A DNA stretch of 59,280 nucleotides, taken from the IMG/VR virus record IMGVR_UViG_3300028800_000105, positions 1 through 59,280 of that record. The stretch is one strand, 5' to 3'. Below the pieces are notes generated by a model. That model was not told the origin of the DNA. It worked only from the letters and a program-made list of their open reading frames with translations, and searched no databases. Positions within the stretch are counted from its first letter, which is position 1. Each line of letters begins with the position of its first letter. Both the position numbers and the translations under genes were made by a program. Origin of the DNA: a virus. Positions 8,598 through 17,314 of this stretch are shown one piece after another.

Positions 8598-9522
8598 AGA
8601 TCATCGCCATCCAGTTCTTCTCGTAGGGCCAGTAGTGATCACCGGGGTGCGGGATCGCCCGGCGCAGGTAGAACTTCGACTTTTCCAAATCACGCTCGCA
8701 GCCGTGGCCGTACTGGTGGCACCACGAGAGCATGAACGACGCGTTGTCCAGGTCGGGGATGATCGGCTCCCGCAGCAGCAGCTGGTACGCCTCTTCCGGC
8801 GAGCGTTGGAACGCAAACCAGAACTCACGGATCCAGGCTTTCCCCCAGGAGCCAACAGGCCGCAGCCCTGGAATGTAGACGCTGTTTTCGTAGTTCGGCT
8901 CGAAGATGTTCAGGTACCAGTCGAGATGCATGGCGTCGTAGGGCGGCCCGACCCGGATCGGGTTCATGTGCAGCCGGTTGAAGAACCTGGTGCGCGGGAA
9001 CAGATGGAACGTCGTGTCGGTTTGGCATTTGTTGAAAAAGATGCCGTCAACCTCCTGCATGTCCTGCCGGTACTGCATCCAGGTTTCGCAGGCCAAGACG
9101 CGGGAGCGGAGCGGGTAGTAGGTCGGGATTTCCGCGTCGACACGCAGATGCGGGCCGACAGCGGTCTGCATGTGTTCAGCGACTTCCAGGTAGACGTCGA
9201 AGGCATCCGGATGTGTGTTCTCGAACGACACGTCCGCCTCGGAGACGGCGAACCATTCCTGGCCGTCCGTCTCGAACTGGTCGCGGATCGCAACGTTGAA
9301 GTTGTCGGTCGCCTCCTCCATGTTGTTGCAGCCGGGCAGGTTGTAGACGCACTTCACCCGCTTCTGGAACTTCAGGTCGCGCAACAGCCTCCGGCAGCGT
9401 GGGTCGTCGGTGCCGTTGTCGACGATCACCAACTCATGCGGAGTCGTCATCCACCTGTACGAATTGACCGTCCGTTCCAGGGTTTCGTAGCGGTTGAAGG
9501 TTCCGATGAAGACGGTGATCAT
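8563..9522 (-). CDS. Glycosyltransferase, GT2-like (319 aa)
   Basis: It begins MITVFIGTFNRYETLERTVN, typical of GT2, followed by LVIVDNGTDDPRC and FAVSEADVSF, which takes the DxD position. The long C-terminal part is Trp/Tyr-rich and unusual for GT2, and may hold the acceptor site. The start overlaps the methyltransferase stop by 4 bp, so the two are probably translated together. Confidence 0.85.
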   Translation of the reverse strand: MITVFIGTFNRYETLERTVNSYRWMTTPHELVIVDNGTDDPRCRRLLRDLKFQKRVKCVYNLPGCNNMEEATDNFNVAIRDQFETDGQEWFAVSEADVSFENTHPDAFDVYLEVAEHMQTAVGPHLRVDAEIPTYYPLRSRVLACETWMQYRQDMQEVDGIFFNKCQTDTTFHLFPRTRFFNRLHMNPIRVGPPYDAMHLDWYLNIFEPNYENSVYIPGLRPVGSWGKAWIREFWFAFQRSPEEAYQLLLREPIIPDLDNASFMLSWCHQYGHGCERDLEKSKFYLRRAIPHPGDHYWPYEKNWMAMIYENDFESLGWG

Positions 9523-10139
9523 TTCTGCGCCAACAGGATCGCGAGCTGCTTCGGAACCTCCCGGCCGCCGCTGTGCGTCCAGCCCGGAGTCTCGAACGTG
9601 AACGCCTCCACCGTCTGGTAGTGCTTGAAGCTGGTCAGGCTGAAGGAGACGGCGTGCCCGGCCCCGCCCTCCATGTCGTATCCGTCCAGGCCCTTCTGCC
9701 GGTACGGCACCAGGATCAGCACCCGGTCTGCCAAACCGAACATCCGTTCCAGCATCGTTTCGTAGTCTTTGAAGTGTTCCAACACGTTCGACGCGACCGC
9801 CAGGTCGAAGAAATGGCCGATCGTGTCGTGGAGGATGTCGAACTTGCGGAAGAACAACGTCGGATGCTTAACGGTCGCCTGGTTAACTGCTTCGCGGGAG
9901 AAGTCGGTCGCGAAGATCGTGGTTGGCCTGTACAGCTCGTTGATCATCGCGGACAGCTCGCCGGTGCCACAGCCGATCTCGATGATCGCCGGGCCTGCCA
10001 GGGCAGCGTTGATCAGGGGGTGTTCGCGTGCCTGACGGAGAAAATCCCGGGAAATCTGGTAGTTCTGCCGAGAGTGGTGCTTAACCCCGTTCGGGTCGCT
10101 GTAACGCATCCGCCAGTAGGACGAGGCAAGATCGCTCAT
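9519..10139 (-). CDS. Class I SAM-dependent methyltransferase
   Basis: SAM-binding motif I is clear (IIEIGCGTGE), motif II is FATDFS, and NVLEHFKDYE follows as the usual post-II helix. The 206-aa size fits small-molecule or sugar methyltransferases. Between glycosyltransferases it most likely methylates a sugar or nucleotide-sugar intermediate. Confidence 0.88.
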   Translation of the reverse strand: MSDLASSYWRMRYSDPNGVKHHSRQNYQISRDFLRQAREHPLINAALAGPAIIEIGCGTGELSAMINELYRPTTIFATDFSREAVNQATVKHPTLFFRKFDILHDTIGHFFDLAVASNVLEHFKDYETMLERMFGLADRVLILVPYRQKGLDGYDMEGGAGHAVSFSLTSFKHYQTVEAFTFETPGWTHSGGREVPKQLAILLAQK

Positions 10140-10795
10140 CGCCCCACCCGCTGGGCGGGTGTCTTATCCAGGGCAACCAGCTTCCGCTCGTACTGCTCGG
10201 GCCAGAACGTCTTGTAGTACGAGTCGTTATCTGGATAACAGTAGGACGGGGTGAGAACTACTTCGGGCTTGACCAGCAGCAAAGTGTGGTTGAGAGCACT
10301 TTCGTCGTGCCAGACCGGAGTCACTCCGGAGGCCCGGTCAAGGTTGATCTTGTCAGAGACGATCTCGGCCAGGTCGAACATCGCCTCTGCTGTTCCACCG
10401 ACGAAACCTCCGCAGTAGTAGGTGCCGCCACGATGTGGCGCGACATAGCTGAATGATTCCGGGCGTCGCTCGTAGGGGAGTCGCTCCTTTACCTCTCCGA
10501 CGTAGCCGGGATGCTGAGTTGCGGTGATCCCGTCGTTGGGCAGGATCTCGTCCCACACATCTGCGACGAACAGCATGTCGGCGTCAGACATGAACACGTA
10601 GTCAGACTCTGGGAAGCCGAGAAACAGATGATGCCAACGCAGCATTGTTGCCTCCGGCCAACCAGGTGTCCCTGACAGCATCAGGAGTTCCACCTCGTCG
10701 GTGGGGTGGAAGAACTGCTCGGCTGAGTCGAACAGATCATCAGCGAACTTCTCGTAAATCTCCCCGGTCACAACGGTGACCAATGTGGTTTTCAT
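10136..10795 (-). CDS. GT6-like glycosyltransferase
   Basis: The 219-aa protein has the signature blocks of family GT6 (ABO / alpha-1,3-galactosyltransferase family): SDADMLF as DxD, HPGYVG, TYYCGGFVGG, VWHDESALNH and KPEVVLTPSYCY. GT6 enzymes add Gal or GalNAc in alpha-1,3 linkage with retention. As in cyanophage and animal members a DxD is kept, whereas many bacterial GT6 enzymes carry NxN. There is no membrane anchor, so the enzyme would be cytoplasmic. Confidence 0.82.
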   Translation of the reverse strand: MKTTLVTVVTGEIYEKFADDLFDSAEQFFHPTDEVELLMLSGTPGWPEATMLRWHHLFLGFPESDYVFMSDADMLFVADVWDEILPNDGITATQHPGYVGEVKERLPYERRPESFSYVAPHRGGTYYCGGFVGGTAEAMFDLAEIVSDKINLDRASGVTPVWHDESALNHTLLLVKPEVVLTPSYCYPDNDSYYKTFWPEQYERKLVALDKTPAQRVGR

Positions 10796-11685
10796 CGCAG
10801 CTCCTGAAACGCACGGTCGATGTTTTCCAGGTTCTGCCGGTACGTGTAACGGGCTGCGATCTTCTGCTGCTCACGCACCAGCTCGGAAAAGTCCTTCTGC
10901 CGCAGCTTCAGCACGTTCTCCAGCAGCTCCTTCGTGCCGTTGCCAGCCACCGTCGCACCGCTGAACAGTTTGTTCACCGCATGCACGTTCGTGAACATCA
11001 GCTGGCCGTAGGAGGCGTTCTTGAAGCAACGGCAGGGCAGGTAGCCATGCCCGACCTGCCAGCCGCCAGCGATCGCCGGGGCCAGCCTCGCCTGCCGGAT
11101 CAGCCGCACGTTGTCCTCGTCGGAGATGTGGGTGTAGTGAACGAACTTGAAGCCCAGCCCCTCCAGCCGGTTGCGCAGCTCGGAGATCACCATTTCGTTG
11201 CCCAGCTCGCCCATCGAGGAACGCTCAGACCAGATCGCCCCGACGAAAACAGCCTCGTTGCTGGTGGTGTTGAAGACCGGCTCCATGAACTCCTCGGCCA
11301 GCAGGTTCGTCCCCCAGGGGAAGAAAACGATCCGGCCGTCCTTGTCGAACGAGCGGCACTCATCCCATTTCTCGCCGGTCGCCGCGTCCGTCCAGACCTG
11401 CATACGGAGGATGTCCTCCGGTGGGGCGTGCTGACAGACGACGTGGGAGGCGTCGAAGTTGTGCAGCACATAGCGGGTGCCCTCAACGTAGTCGAGGTAT
11501 TCGCTGTCGATGTCGATCGCGATGCAGGTAACGCCGGGTCCCAGTAAATCGTTTCGGGCCTCGATGTCGTTCACCCACACCGACTGAATCCCCATCTTCC
11601 GGGCTGTCTCGTGGTAGTGGCGATGGATGTGCCGGTGCGACGACAGATCCTTGTGCCCGCCCCAAACGACGAGCTTCTCGATCAC
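10792..11685 (-). CDS. Putative GT-B glycosyltransferase (297 aa)
   Basis: The N-terminal half has Rossmann-like strands (LVVWGGHKDLSSHRHIHRH, VTCIAIDIDSEYL). The second half resembles the donor domain of GT-B enzymes (AVFVGAIWSERS, ARLAPAIAGGWQVGHGYL, ATVAGNGTKELLENVLKL). It overlaps its neighbours by 4 bp on both sides. The sugar specificity cannot be read. Confidence 0.72.
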   Translation of the reverse strand: MIEKLVVWGGHKDLSSHRHIHRHYHETARKMGIQSVWVNDIEARNDLLGPGVTCIAIDIDSEYLDYVEGTRYVLHNFDASHVVCQHAPPEDILRMQVWTDAATGEKWDECRSFDKDGRIVFFPWGTNLLAEEFMEPVFNTTSNEAVFVGAIWSERSSMGELGNEMVISELRNRLEGLGFKFVHYTHISDEDNVRLIRQARLAPAIAGGWQVGHGYLPCRCFKNASYGQLMFTNVHAVNKLFSGATVAGNGTKELLENVLKLRQKDFSELVREQQKIAARYTYRQNLENIDRAFQELR

Positions 11686-12479
11686 AGCCTGCCCGCCCTG
11701 CGCAAAGCCTCGGCCTCATGCGGAGCCACGTTTGAAACAGACGGCCAGTCCACCATCGTCTCCGCCTCGGCTGCCGCATCGACAGGCTCCGGCTCGGGAG
11801 CTGGCTCCTCGGTGATCGTGTCCAGCAGACGGTTTCCCACACGGGACAGATCAACAACTGTGGAACCCTTCACGTAGATATGGAGCAGAACCTCGTTGTG
11901 CAGCGTCTCCCAGAACCACACCTCAACCTTGTCGTTCAGCTCAAGCACACGTTCGATCTCAGACTTCGACCACCAGTTCTGCCACAGCCCGTCGATCTCC
12001 CTGGTCAGGTAGGTCTCCTTGCCTGGGCGCATGAAGAACACCACCACCGCCTCAAAGCGGGCCACCCGGATCATTTCGTTCAGGGCAGGTTGGATCTTCG
12101 GCAGATGCTCCAGAATGTGGCGGGCATACACCAGGTCGCGGCTTGAGTCCTGGAACGGCAGCTTCTCGATCGTCCCCTCGACCAAAGGCATCTTGCCTTT
12201 GCCGTAGGTGTGGGCGATCTTGTCTGACGCATCTCTGAGGGCCTTCGACGGCTCGACCCCGATGTAGTCAACCGGGTAGCTGATGTTCTGCATGCCGATC
12301 CAGTCGATGCCCAACCCGGCCCCGCAGTCGGTCACGGTCTTGTATTCGCACTCAGCGATCCGCTGCCGGATGCGGAGCCGGGAGGGTGCGTCCGGTCCAC
12401 CAAGCCAGGTTTCTAGCTGATCAAGCCCACCGGCCTGCGCGAACGCATCCCACCACGTCTTAATCTCATCTTGTTCCAT
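11682..12479 (-). CDS. Class I SAM-dependent methyltransferase with acidic tail
   Basis: Motif I is VTDCGAGLGID, an acidic residue follows at YIGVEPS, and ARHILEHLPKIQPALNEMIR is the typical methyltransferase helix. A Pro/Glu/Ala-rich tail (EEPAPEPEPVDAAAEAE) extends beyond the catalytic fold (265 aa in all). It is the second methyltransferase of the sugar cassette and probably acts on a sugar or lipid-linked glycan. Confidence 0.85.
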   Translation of the reverse strand: MEQDEIKTWWDAFAQAGGLDQLETWLGGPDAPSRLRIRQRIAECEYKTVTDCGAGLGIDWIGMQNISYPVDYIGVEPSKALRDASDKIAHTYGKGKMPLVEGTIEKLPFQDSSRDLVYARHILEHLPKIQPALNEMIRVARFEAVVVFFMRPGKETYLTREIDGLWQNWWSKSEIERVLELNDKVEVWFWETLHNEVLLHIYVKGSTVVDLSRVGNRLLDTITEEPAPEPEPVDAAAEAETMVDWPSVSNVAPHEAEALRRAGRL

Positions 12480-12488
12480 GAGTGCCTT

Positions 12489-13298
12489 TCAGTAGTTGAA
12501 GACAAGCTGCCGCTCACAATGGGCAGCGTCGATGTTGCTCAGATCCATCCCGCCCAACGACAGCCGCTTCCCGTTCAGGAACTCACGGTTCAGATCGTAG
12601 GCCGCGAACGGGTACGTCTCGCCGTGACGGTTGCGATGGGTGGTGTTCACGATGTTCGCAGGAATGTTGACCAGACAGCTCTCCTGGTAGATGCCCGTCA
12701 GTTTCTGACGTGCGCTCTTCGTTGCTTTCACAAGCACGTCTTCCAGCTCGTTCGGGTTGGAGAACTCCTTGCCCCAAAGCAGCTCCTGCAGATCGTCGCG
12801 CCGCCACACGTTCCCGTCCAGGGACGCCGGGTAGCCGAAGTCCCACTGGCCGCTCCGCCAGATGTACTTGAGCATGTCGCCGCTGACTTCCGTCCCGGAG
12901 GGCGTCATCTGCTCGCAGCGCATCGGGTAGCAGTAGGTGGTGTTGCCGCCCAACCTGAGCGAAACGGTCAGCAGATCAGGGTCGGCATCGAGGGCCTCCT
13001 GCGGGTAGGGGACGTAACGGAACGGCCGGTAGAACAGGTCGTCGTCGGTCAGGAACGCGACATGCGACCAGTGGCTGTCCAGGATCTGCTTGGTGTCGTT
13101 GAAGAAACCCTGCTGGGGGATCATCAGCGTCTGCTGGTGCAGCTCAAAGATCAGGTCGTAGCCCTGGTCGAACTCCGAGGCGGTCGCCTTGTAGAGCACA
13201 ACAACGCTGGCGAACAAACCATTGAAGTTCTTCAGTATCGAATTAAGCAGCAGGTCGAGCTGGGCTGGCCTGTCCTTGCTGAAGATGATCGCTCTCAA
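12489..13298 (-). CDS. Putative GT-A glycosyltransferase (269 aa)
   Basis: The start MRAIIFSKDRPAQLDLLLNS and the acidic block LTDDDLFYRPF at about residue 80 fit a GT-A enzyme with a metal-binding DDD. The gene carries one perfect copy of the 15-bp palindrome (12696-12710), read in frame as RQKLT. It is the only structural-operon gene with the palindrome, which otherwise marks the right arm. Confidence 0.78.
   Translation of the reverse strand: MRAIIFSKDRPAQLDLLLNSILKNFNGLFASVVVLYKATASEFDQGYDLIFELHQQTLMIPQQGFFNDTKQILDSHWSHVAFLTDDDLFYRPFRYVPYPQEALDADPDLLTVSLRLGGNTTYCYPMRCEQMTPSGTEVSGDMLKYIWRSGQWDFGYPASLDGNVWRRDDLQELLWGKEFSNPNELEDVLVKATKSARQKLTGIYQESCLVNIPANIVNTTHRNRHGETYPFAAYDLNREFLNGKRLSLGGMDLSNIDAAHCERQLVFNY
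12696..12710. repeat. 15-bp palindrome, perfect copy (in gene)
   Basis: CGTCAGTTTCTGACG inside the glycosyltransferase 12489-13298, encoding RQKLT on the minus strand. It is the only copy left of the divergent control region. Confidence 0.9.
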
Positions 13299-13513
13299 TG
13301 CATATGTCCATTCTCGGTCGCATGCTTTTTGCAGGCCTTATGCACAGTCCCCTCGATCGGGACCTGGCCCTGGCGGATGTAGCAGTAGAAGCAGCGGTTA
13401 TGCCAGAGATGCCAGAGCACAGTTGACCAGCCACCAATCGCGATGAACGACGTGATCCACTGCCAGTAGTTGGCACCTTCGTTGAACCAGTATTGGTGGT
13501 TCAACCAGTGCAT
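13295..13513 (-). CDS. Small membrane protein with zinc-knuckle-like tail (72 aa)
   Basis: An aromatic hydrophobic segment (WITSFIAIGGWSTVLWHLW) is followed by a Cys/His cluster (CFYCYIRQGQ ... HKACKKH). The start at 13513 gives MHWLNHQYW. It lies within the sugar cassette with a 4-bp overlap to 12489-13298. It could anchor a cassette enzyme at the membrane, but there is no direct support. Confidence 0.7.
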   Translation of the reverse strand: MHWLNHQYWFNEGANYWQWITSFIAIGGWSTVLWHLWHNRCFYCYIRQGQVPIEGTVHKACKKHATENGHMH

Positions 13514-13717
13514 TCACACCGTTTCCTGCTCGACCCGCTGGATGTCTTCCGGCCACAGCTTGCGCCACACCCGCCCGTCCAACACCTCGTAGACCAGCTG
13601 GGGCTGGGAGAACGGCGGGCGTTTGTCGAGCGTCTTCTTCACGTCCCGGTGGTCGGCGGTGATGGTGCCGCCCCCGGCCGCGTCGGTCAGGGTGAAGATC
13701 CATTTAAAGTGCAGCAT
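13514..13717 (-). CDS. Hypothetical protein (67 aa)
   Basis: It starts MLHFKWIFTLTDAAGGGT and overlaps the preceding glycosyltransferase by 14 bp. It is soluble with mixed charge (RRVWRKLWPED type C-terminal region). Nothing recognisable; retained because of tight packing and good coding character. Confidence 0.65.
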   Translation of the reverse strand: MLHFKWIFTLTDAAGGGTITADHRDVKKTLDKRPPFSQPQLVYEVLDGRVWRKLWPEDIQRVEQETV

Positions 13718-14306
13718 CGGTTTCCTCCGGTCGGATGTGGGCGATTACCTCTGGTGCCCAGGTCGGTTCGCCGTAGATTGCCTTCAGCCCCTTCGCGTAG
13801 TCAAGATCGCCGGAGTAGTGCAGGCCGAAGCGGGAGTCGGACTTGCGGGCGAAGATCATCGGGGTGCCCACGTCGCCATGCATGATCGTTTTGTATCGCC
13901 AGCAGGTGATGCCGTCGGCGTGGCTTCCCGGCCCGAACTCCATCTTGAAAATCACGAAGTCGTGCTGGATGTACTTCCTTAGTGTTTTGATCGCTCCGGG
14001 TGCTGCCACGTCGTCGTCGTCGATCGTCCAGACGTGCGAGGTGTCCACGAAACGGTCGAGCGCCATGTTGCGCAGCGGGTGGCCCCAGTTGCCCTGTTCG
14101 GTCTCCCAGGCGTAGGTCCAGACGGGGAGCGGGAACTCGCGGGCCAGCTCCTGGCAGAGGAACTCGACGTGTGGCAGGTCGCCGTCCACCATCACGACCA
14201 CTTCGTCGTTTCCGCTCAGGTCGGGCAGGAAGGAGCGCAGGCAGCGCTCTAACGTCGGACGGCCGATGGTGGGGACGATGACGGTGATCGCTAGCGGCTC
14301 AGCCAT
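13704..14306 (-). CDS. Glycosyltransferase family 2
   Basis: This 200-aa minimal GT2 enzyme begins ITVIVPTIGRPTLERCLRSF. It has VVVMVDGDLPH and the metal-binding run WTIDDDDVAAPGA, followed by RFGLHYSGDLDYAKGLKAIY. The C-terminus is short, suggesting a simple catalytic core. It is part of the sugar cassette between terminase and portal. Confidence 0.88.
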   Translation of the reverse strand: MAEPLAITVIVPTIGRPTLERCLRSFLPDLSGNDEVVVMVDGDLPHVEFLCQELAREFPLPVWTYAWETEQGNWGHPLRNMALDRFVDTSHVWTIDDDDVAAPGAIKTLRKYIQHDFVIFKMEFGPGSHADGITCWRYKTIMHGDVGTPMIFARKSDSRFGLHYSGDLDYAKGLKAIYGEPTWAPEVIAHIRPEETDAAL

Positions 14307-14491
14307 GAGACCCTTTCAACCCGGCCGACGTGAGCGAACCGGAATCCCCTGTTGAGGGCGTATCTGATCCGTCTGCGGTTGGCACGACAGTTGCGACACT
14401 CTCCGCGATAGCCGCCACCGGAGTTCGTGTCTCTGGTGAAGGCAGAAATGGGCTTTTCTTGCTTGCACTCAGTACAAATTGCCGATGTCAC
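14291..14491 (-). CDS. Small zinc-binding protein (66 aa)
   Basis: Two CxxC pairs (CTECKQEKPISAF and CRNCRANRRR) with a conserved K-x-x-K-P-x-x-x-F spacing form a typical phage treble-clef or recruitment zinc motif, often seen beside HNH enzymes. It overlaps both neighbours by 16-23 bp. The role is unknown. Confidence 0.75.
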   Translation of the reverse strand: MTSAICTECKQEKPISAFTRDTNSGGGYRGECRNCRANRRRIRYALNRGFRFAHVGRVERVSWLSR

Positions 14492-14999
14492 TTGGAACCT
14501 CCATCATTGGAGTCGGGTCTGCGTTTGGCAGCAGGTGTTTATGTTCGTTCAGATGCTCCACTGGCGGTAGATGGACGTGCGGTTGTTCGCCGTATTGTCG
14601 TGCCAAAAGGTGACGCATCAGAAACACATCGAATTGCCTCCATGAGATTCGGCTGTTCAATACCTCCTCGATTGCTTTCGGGTATTTCCGCATGAACGCG
14701 GAGCGGAACCAGGTGCATCCCAACGCTGGCCCGACGTTCGTCAGCCACTCGTAGGGAAAGCAACCATAATCACAATCACAATATAAAACGGCATCTACCA
14801 CATCTGGTCGAATTACTATGTCTGGTTCAACGATGAAGATGCCGATTGCTTCTTTCCAATACTCGTGGATTGTTTTCACGTATCCGACCGGATCGCTTGT
14901 ACTGAGTACATGGAAATCTGCGTCACCCCAATGCTGTTCGATCGCCAGGATCGTGTCGTCTTTGATCTGATCCTCGACGTAGCAGCAGACCAGCCTCAT
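14469..14999 (-). CDS. Putative glycosyltransferase-like protein (176 aa)
   Basis: The start at 14999 (MRLVCCYVEDQIKDDT) is chosen because its ATG overlaps the upstream stop (ATGA). An acidic motif EPDIVIRPDVVDAV sits at the DxD position of GT-A-like phage proteins, followed by GCFPYEWLTNVGPALGC. Base composition is locally more AT-rich than in the neighbours (14750-14830), which may reflect recent acquisition. Confidence 0.7.
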   Translation of the reverse strand: MRLVCCYVEDQIKDDTILAIEQHWGDADFHVLSTSDPVGYVKTIHEYWKEAIGIFIVEPDIVIRPDVVDAVLYCDCDYGCFPYEWLTNVGPALGCTWFRSAFMRKYPKAIEEVLNSRISWRQFDVFLMRHLLARQYGEQPHVHLPPVEHLNEHKHLLPNADPTPMMEVPSDIGNLY

Positions 15000-15442
15000 A
15001 GCGTCAGCGCCGATTGGGGGACGAAGTAGGCTGGTGGTCTTTCCCCGTAGGTTTGAAGCCATTCTGGTCTCTTGGCGTCCCTGCCTTTAATCCAGCCCAC
15101 AACATCAAACACAGGGATGCGACCTATGACGAGGAAGAAGGCGTCGTCATTGCGATCATCGTCTCTGACGATCAAATCGTAATGAGCTTTGCTCCTTGTC
15201 CTGACTTGAACAGCCCCGACATCACCTCCAGTTTTGAAGGTATTGACAGAACCGTTCCAGTAGCGATTGCGGAGCTTGGCTACGGCCATCTCTCCAGCCG
15301 CACCCTCGATGTGAATAGTCCAACCGTCTTCGCCGTCGAAGCCGTGGCGATCGGGACGATGCTGCCTCAACGCCTCGATTTGCCGTCTCATACCGACCTG
15401 GGCGGCTATTGCCGCCTCTGGCCAATCTAGTTCAACTCTCAC
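14996..15442 (-). CDS. Conserved phage hypothetical protein (148 aa)
   Basis: GTG start at 15442, overlapping the upstream TGA. The central block AVQVRTRSKAHYDLIVRDDD and FFLVIGRIPVFDVVGWIKGRD resembles phage proteins with a PD-(D/E)XK-like or VRR-like beta core (E-x-V-x-V-R...D-x-I). The catalytic set is not certain. Its position just after terminase and a small head protein is common in actinophages. Confidence 0.75.
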   Translation of the reverse strand: MRVELDWPEAAIAAQVGMRRQIEALRQHRPDRHGFDGEDGWTIHIEGAAGEMAVAKLRNRYWNGSVNTFKTGGDVGAVQVRTRSKAHYDLIVRDDDRNDDAFFLVIGRIPVFDVVGWIKGRDAKRPEWLQTYGERPPAYFVPQSALTL

Positions 15443-15831
15443 TTCACCATCCTTTCGATTGTGAGCGGGCCGATCGGGGCCATCCAGCCTTTGCCGAGCA
15501 GCTGGGTGCTTGTCCCCCAGGTGGGGAGTGGGGTGAACTTGGTCAGGATGTAGCGGGAGCGCATCCGGCCCAGGTGTCGCTGGGGGGGCGAGATGCGCAG
15601 CTGGATCGATTCTTCCAGGCGGAGCGGCGGCACGATCTTCTTCTCGATCGCGGTCACTTCGGCTTGCAGCTCGCCGCTGATCTCCAGCACGGTCATGGTG
15701 CAGACAGTGGGTTTGCCCGCCTCGATCTTCAGGTCGAGCTTCTGCACGTCGGTGAGGGCGACCCCGTTGCTGGCGTACACCTGGGTGCCCGCAGCGGTGC
15801 CGTCCGTCTTAATTGTGATTTGGTTCTCCAT
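15439..15831 (-). CDS. Hypothetical head or packaging-associated protein
   Basis: The ATG at 15831 gives MENQITIKTDGTAAGTQVY; a TTG at 15843 would add four residues. The product (130 aa) is beta-rich (KLDLKIEAGKPTVCTMTVLE, LRLEESIQLRIS). Similar short proteins lie near terminase genes in actinophages. It follows the large terminase by about 30 bp. Function unknown. Confidence 0.72.
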   Translation of the reverse strand: MENQITIKTDGTAAGTQVYASNGVALTDVQKLDLKIEAGKPTVCTMTVLEISGELQAEVTAIEKKIVPPLRLEESIQLRISPPQRHLGRMRSRYILTKFTPLPTWGTSTQLLGKGWMAPIGPLTIERMVK

Positions 15832-15862
15832 ACCCCGATTCAACAGGAACCGGGGGGCACTT

Positions 15863-17314
15863 TCAACCTGCTTCAGTCCATTTCGATCCGCCCTGGCCTG
15901 CGGTCAGGACGGGCAGCGCGAGTTCGCTGATCTCCTCAACCTGCATCGTTCCTGGTTTGGCGGACTGGTATTTGCGCCACGCTTCGGTGTCTCCGGTGCC
16001 GTCCCAGCGGGATCCGTGCAGGGGCAGGTTCATCGGCTGGCTGACGGTCAGGCGCTTCCAGGGCATCCGTTTGACCGCGAGGGCTGCGGCCATTGCCAGG
16101 TCGTCGGTCATCCCGTCGGGGACGGTGTAACGGACACCGCGTGGCGTGTAGCTGTACTCAAACGATTCAAGCTCGTCGCGGAGGCTGCCTTTGCCGTCGC
16201 TGGTGGAGAAGTCGGGCCAGTGGATCTTTTCCTCTTGCAGCGCCAACGCCAGCCCTTCCAGCAGGTCTTGCCGGGAGCGGTCGGTGAAGGTGTAGCCGAG
16301 GACGCGCATGTCGCCTCGGCGTTGCAGGTCTTCGACGATTGCGTCGCCGGTGCCGGTCGAGTCCACGTAGGCCATCACCCGCCCGACTCTGCGGACGATC
16401 TCCAGGGTGGTTTCCCGGTGGGGTTTGCGGAAGCGGTCCAAATAGGTGGCGTGGCCGTTGCGGTCGAACAGGCAGACGGCCGTCCAGTCACGGGATTCCG
16501 CATCGCCGGTCTTCACGACATTAACCGCCCCGCGTCCGGCGAGGTCTACTCCGGCTGCGATCGGTGAGTCGGGCGAGAAGAACTCGATTCCGGCGCAGCA
16601 GGCTTCGATCGCTCGCAGGCCGAACGGGTTGGAGGCGTCGTCCAATGCCTCAGCCATGTACAGCTGGCGGAAAACGTCCTCTTGGCCTAGCCGGATGAAG
16701 TCTCGTTTGGCGGAGTCGATTTCTTCGCGAGCCAAAACTCCAGCTTCAACAGCGTCCCATGCGGTGATTCGGTGGAAGGCCATTCCATCGACACCCGACT
16801 CCGCAAGACGCGAGAGCCGGTAGAACCAGTTTTTTCGTCCACGAACGTTTCCAATAATTCGTACAGGCCCTCGGGTTGCGGTAAGAGTGGATCGGATTGC
16901 ATGCCATGACTCCTCTCTCATCCGGGACGCTTCGTCCATGACGCAGGCGTACACGTCTTCGCCGTAGAGGTCGTCTGGGCGCTCGCCGGACTTGAACATG
17001 ATCCGGGTTTGGTTGGGCAGCAGAATGAAGAACGCCGACTGGTTCCGCTTACACATTGCTTTAAGTGGTTCAAGCATGTTCCAGCAGCGGCGGAAGGCGA
17101 TCTCGGTTTGGGTGTAGACGGGGGCGACCCACCAGTAGTTCTGGCCGGGTTCGCCCCTCAGCCCCTGCTCGATGATCCAGGCCAACGCCCCGACCGTTTT
17201 CCCGGCTTTGGTCGAGGACTCGATGCAGCTGATGCGGGCAGGGTCGTAGATCGCGTCCCGCTGTTTCGGGTACAGCGTCGCGCCCTGGAAAACGATGGTG
17301 CGGTCTTTAGCCAC
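15863..17314 (-). CDS. terL: Terminase large subunit
   Basis: The 483-aa protein has an N-terminal ATPase with Walker A SSTKAGKT (33-40) and Walker B VYACVMDEA (121-129), and a motif III-like RIIGNVRG. The C-terminal RNase H-like nuclease begins near GVDLAGRG and includes AYVDSTGTGDAIVEDL and DGMTDDLAMAAALAV. The GTG start overlaps the end of a tiny membrane gene. It cuts and pumps DNA into proheads. The small-subunit candidate is far away at 30626-31090. Confidence 0.95.
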   Translation of the reverse strand: MAKDRTIVFQGATLYPKQRDAIYDPARISCIESSTKAGKTVGALAWIIEQGLRGEPGQNYWWVAPVYTQTEIAFRRCWNMLEPLKAMCKRNQSAFFILLPNQTRIMFKSGERPDDLYGEDVYACVMDEASRMREESWHAIRSTLTATRGPVRIIGNVRGRKNWFYRLSRLAESGVDGMAFHRITAWDAVEAGVLAREEIDSAKRDFIRLGQEDVFRQLYMAEALDDASNPFGLRAIEACCAGIEFFSPDSPIAAGVDLAGRGAVNVVKTGDAESRDWTAVCLFDRNGHATYLDRFRKPHRETTLEIVRRVGRVMAYVDSTGTGDAIVEDLQRRGDMRVLGYTFTDRSRQDLLEGLALALQEEKIHWPDFSTSDGKGSLRDELESFEYSYTPRGVRYTVPDGMTDDLAMAAALAVKRMPWKRLTVSQPMNLPLHGSRWDGTGDTEAWRKYQSAKPGTMQVEEISELALPVLTAGQGGSKWTEAG

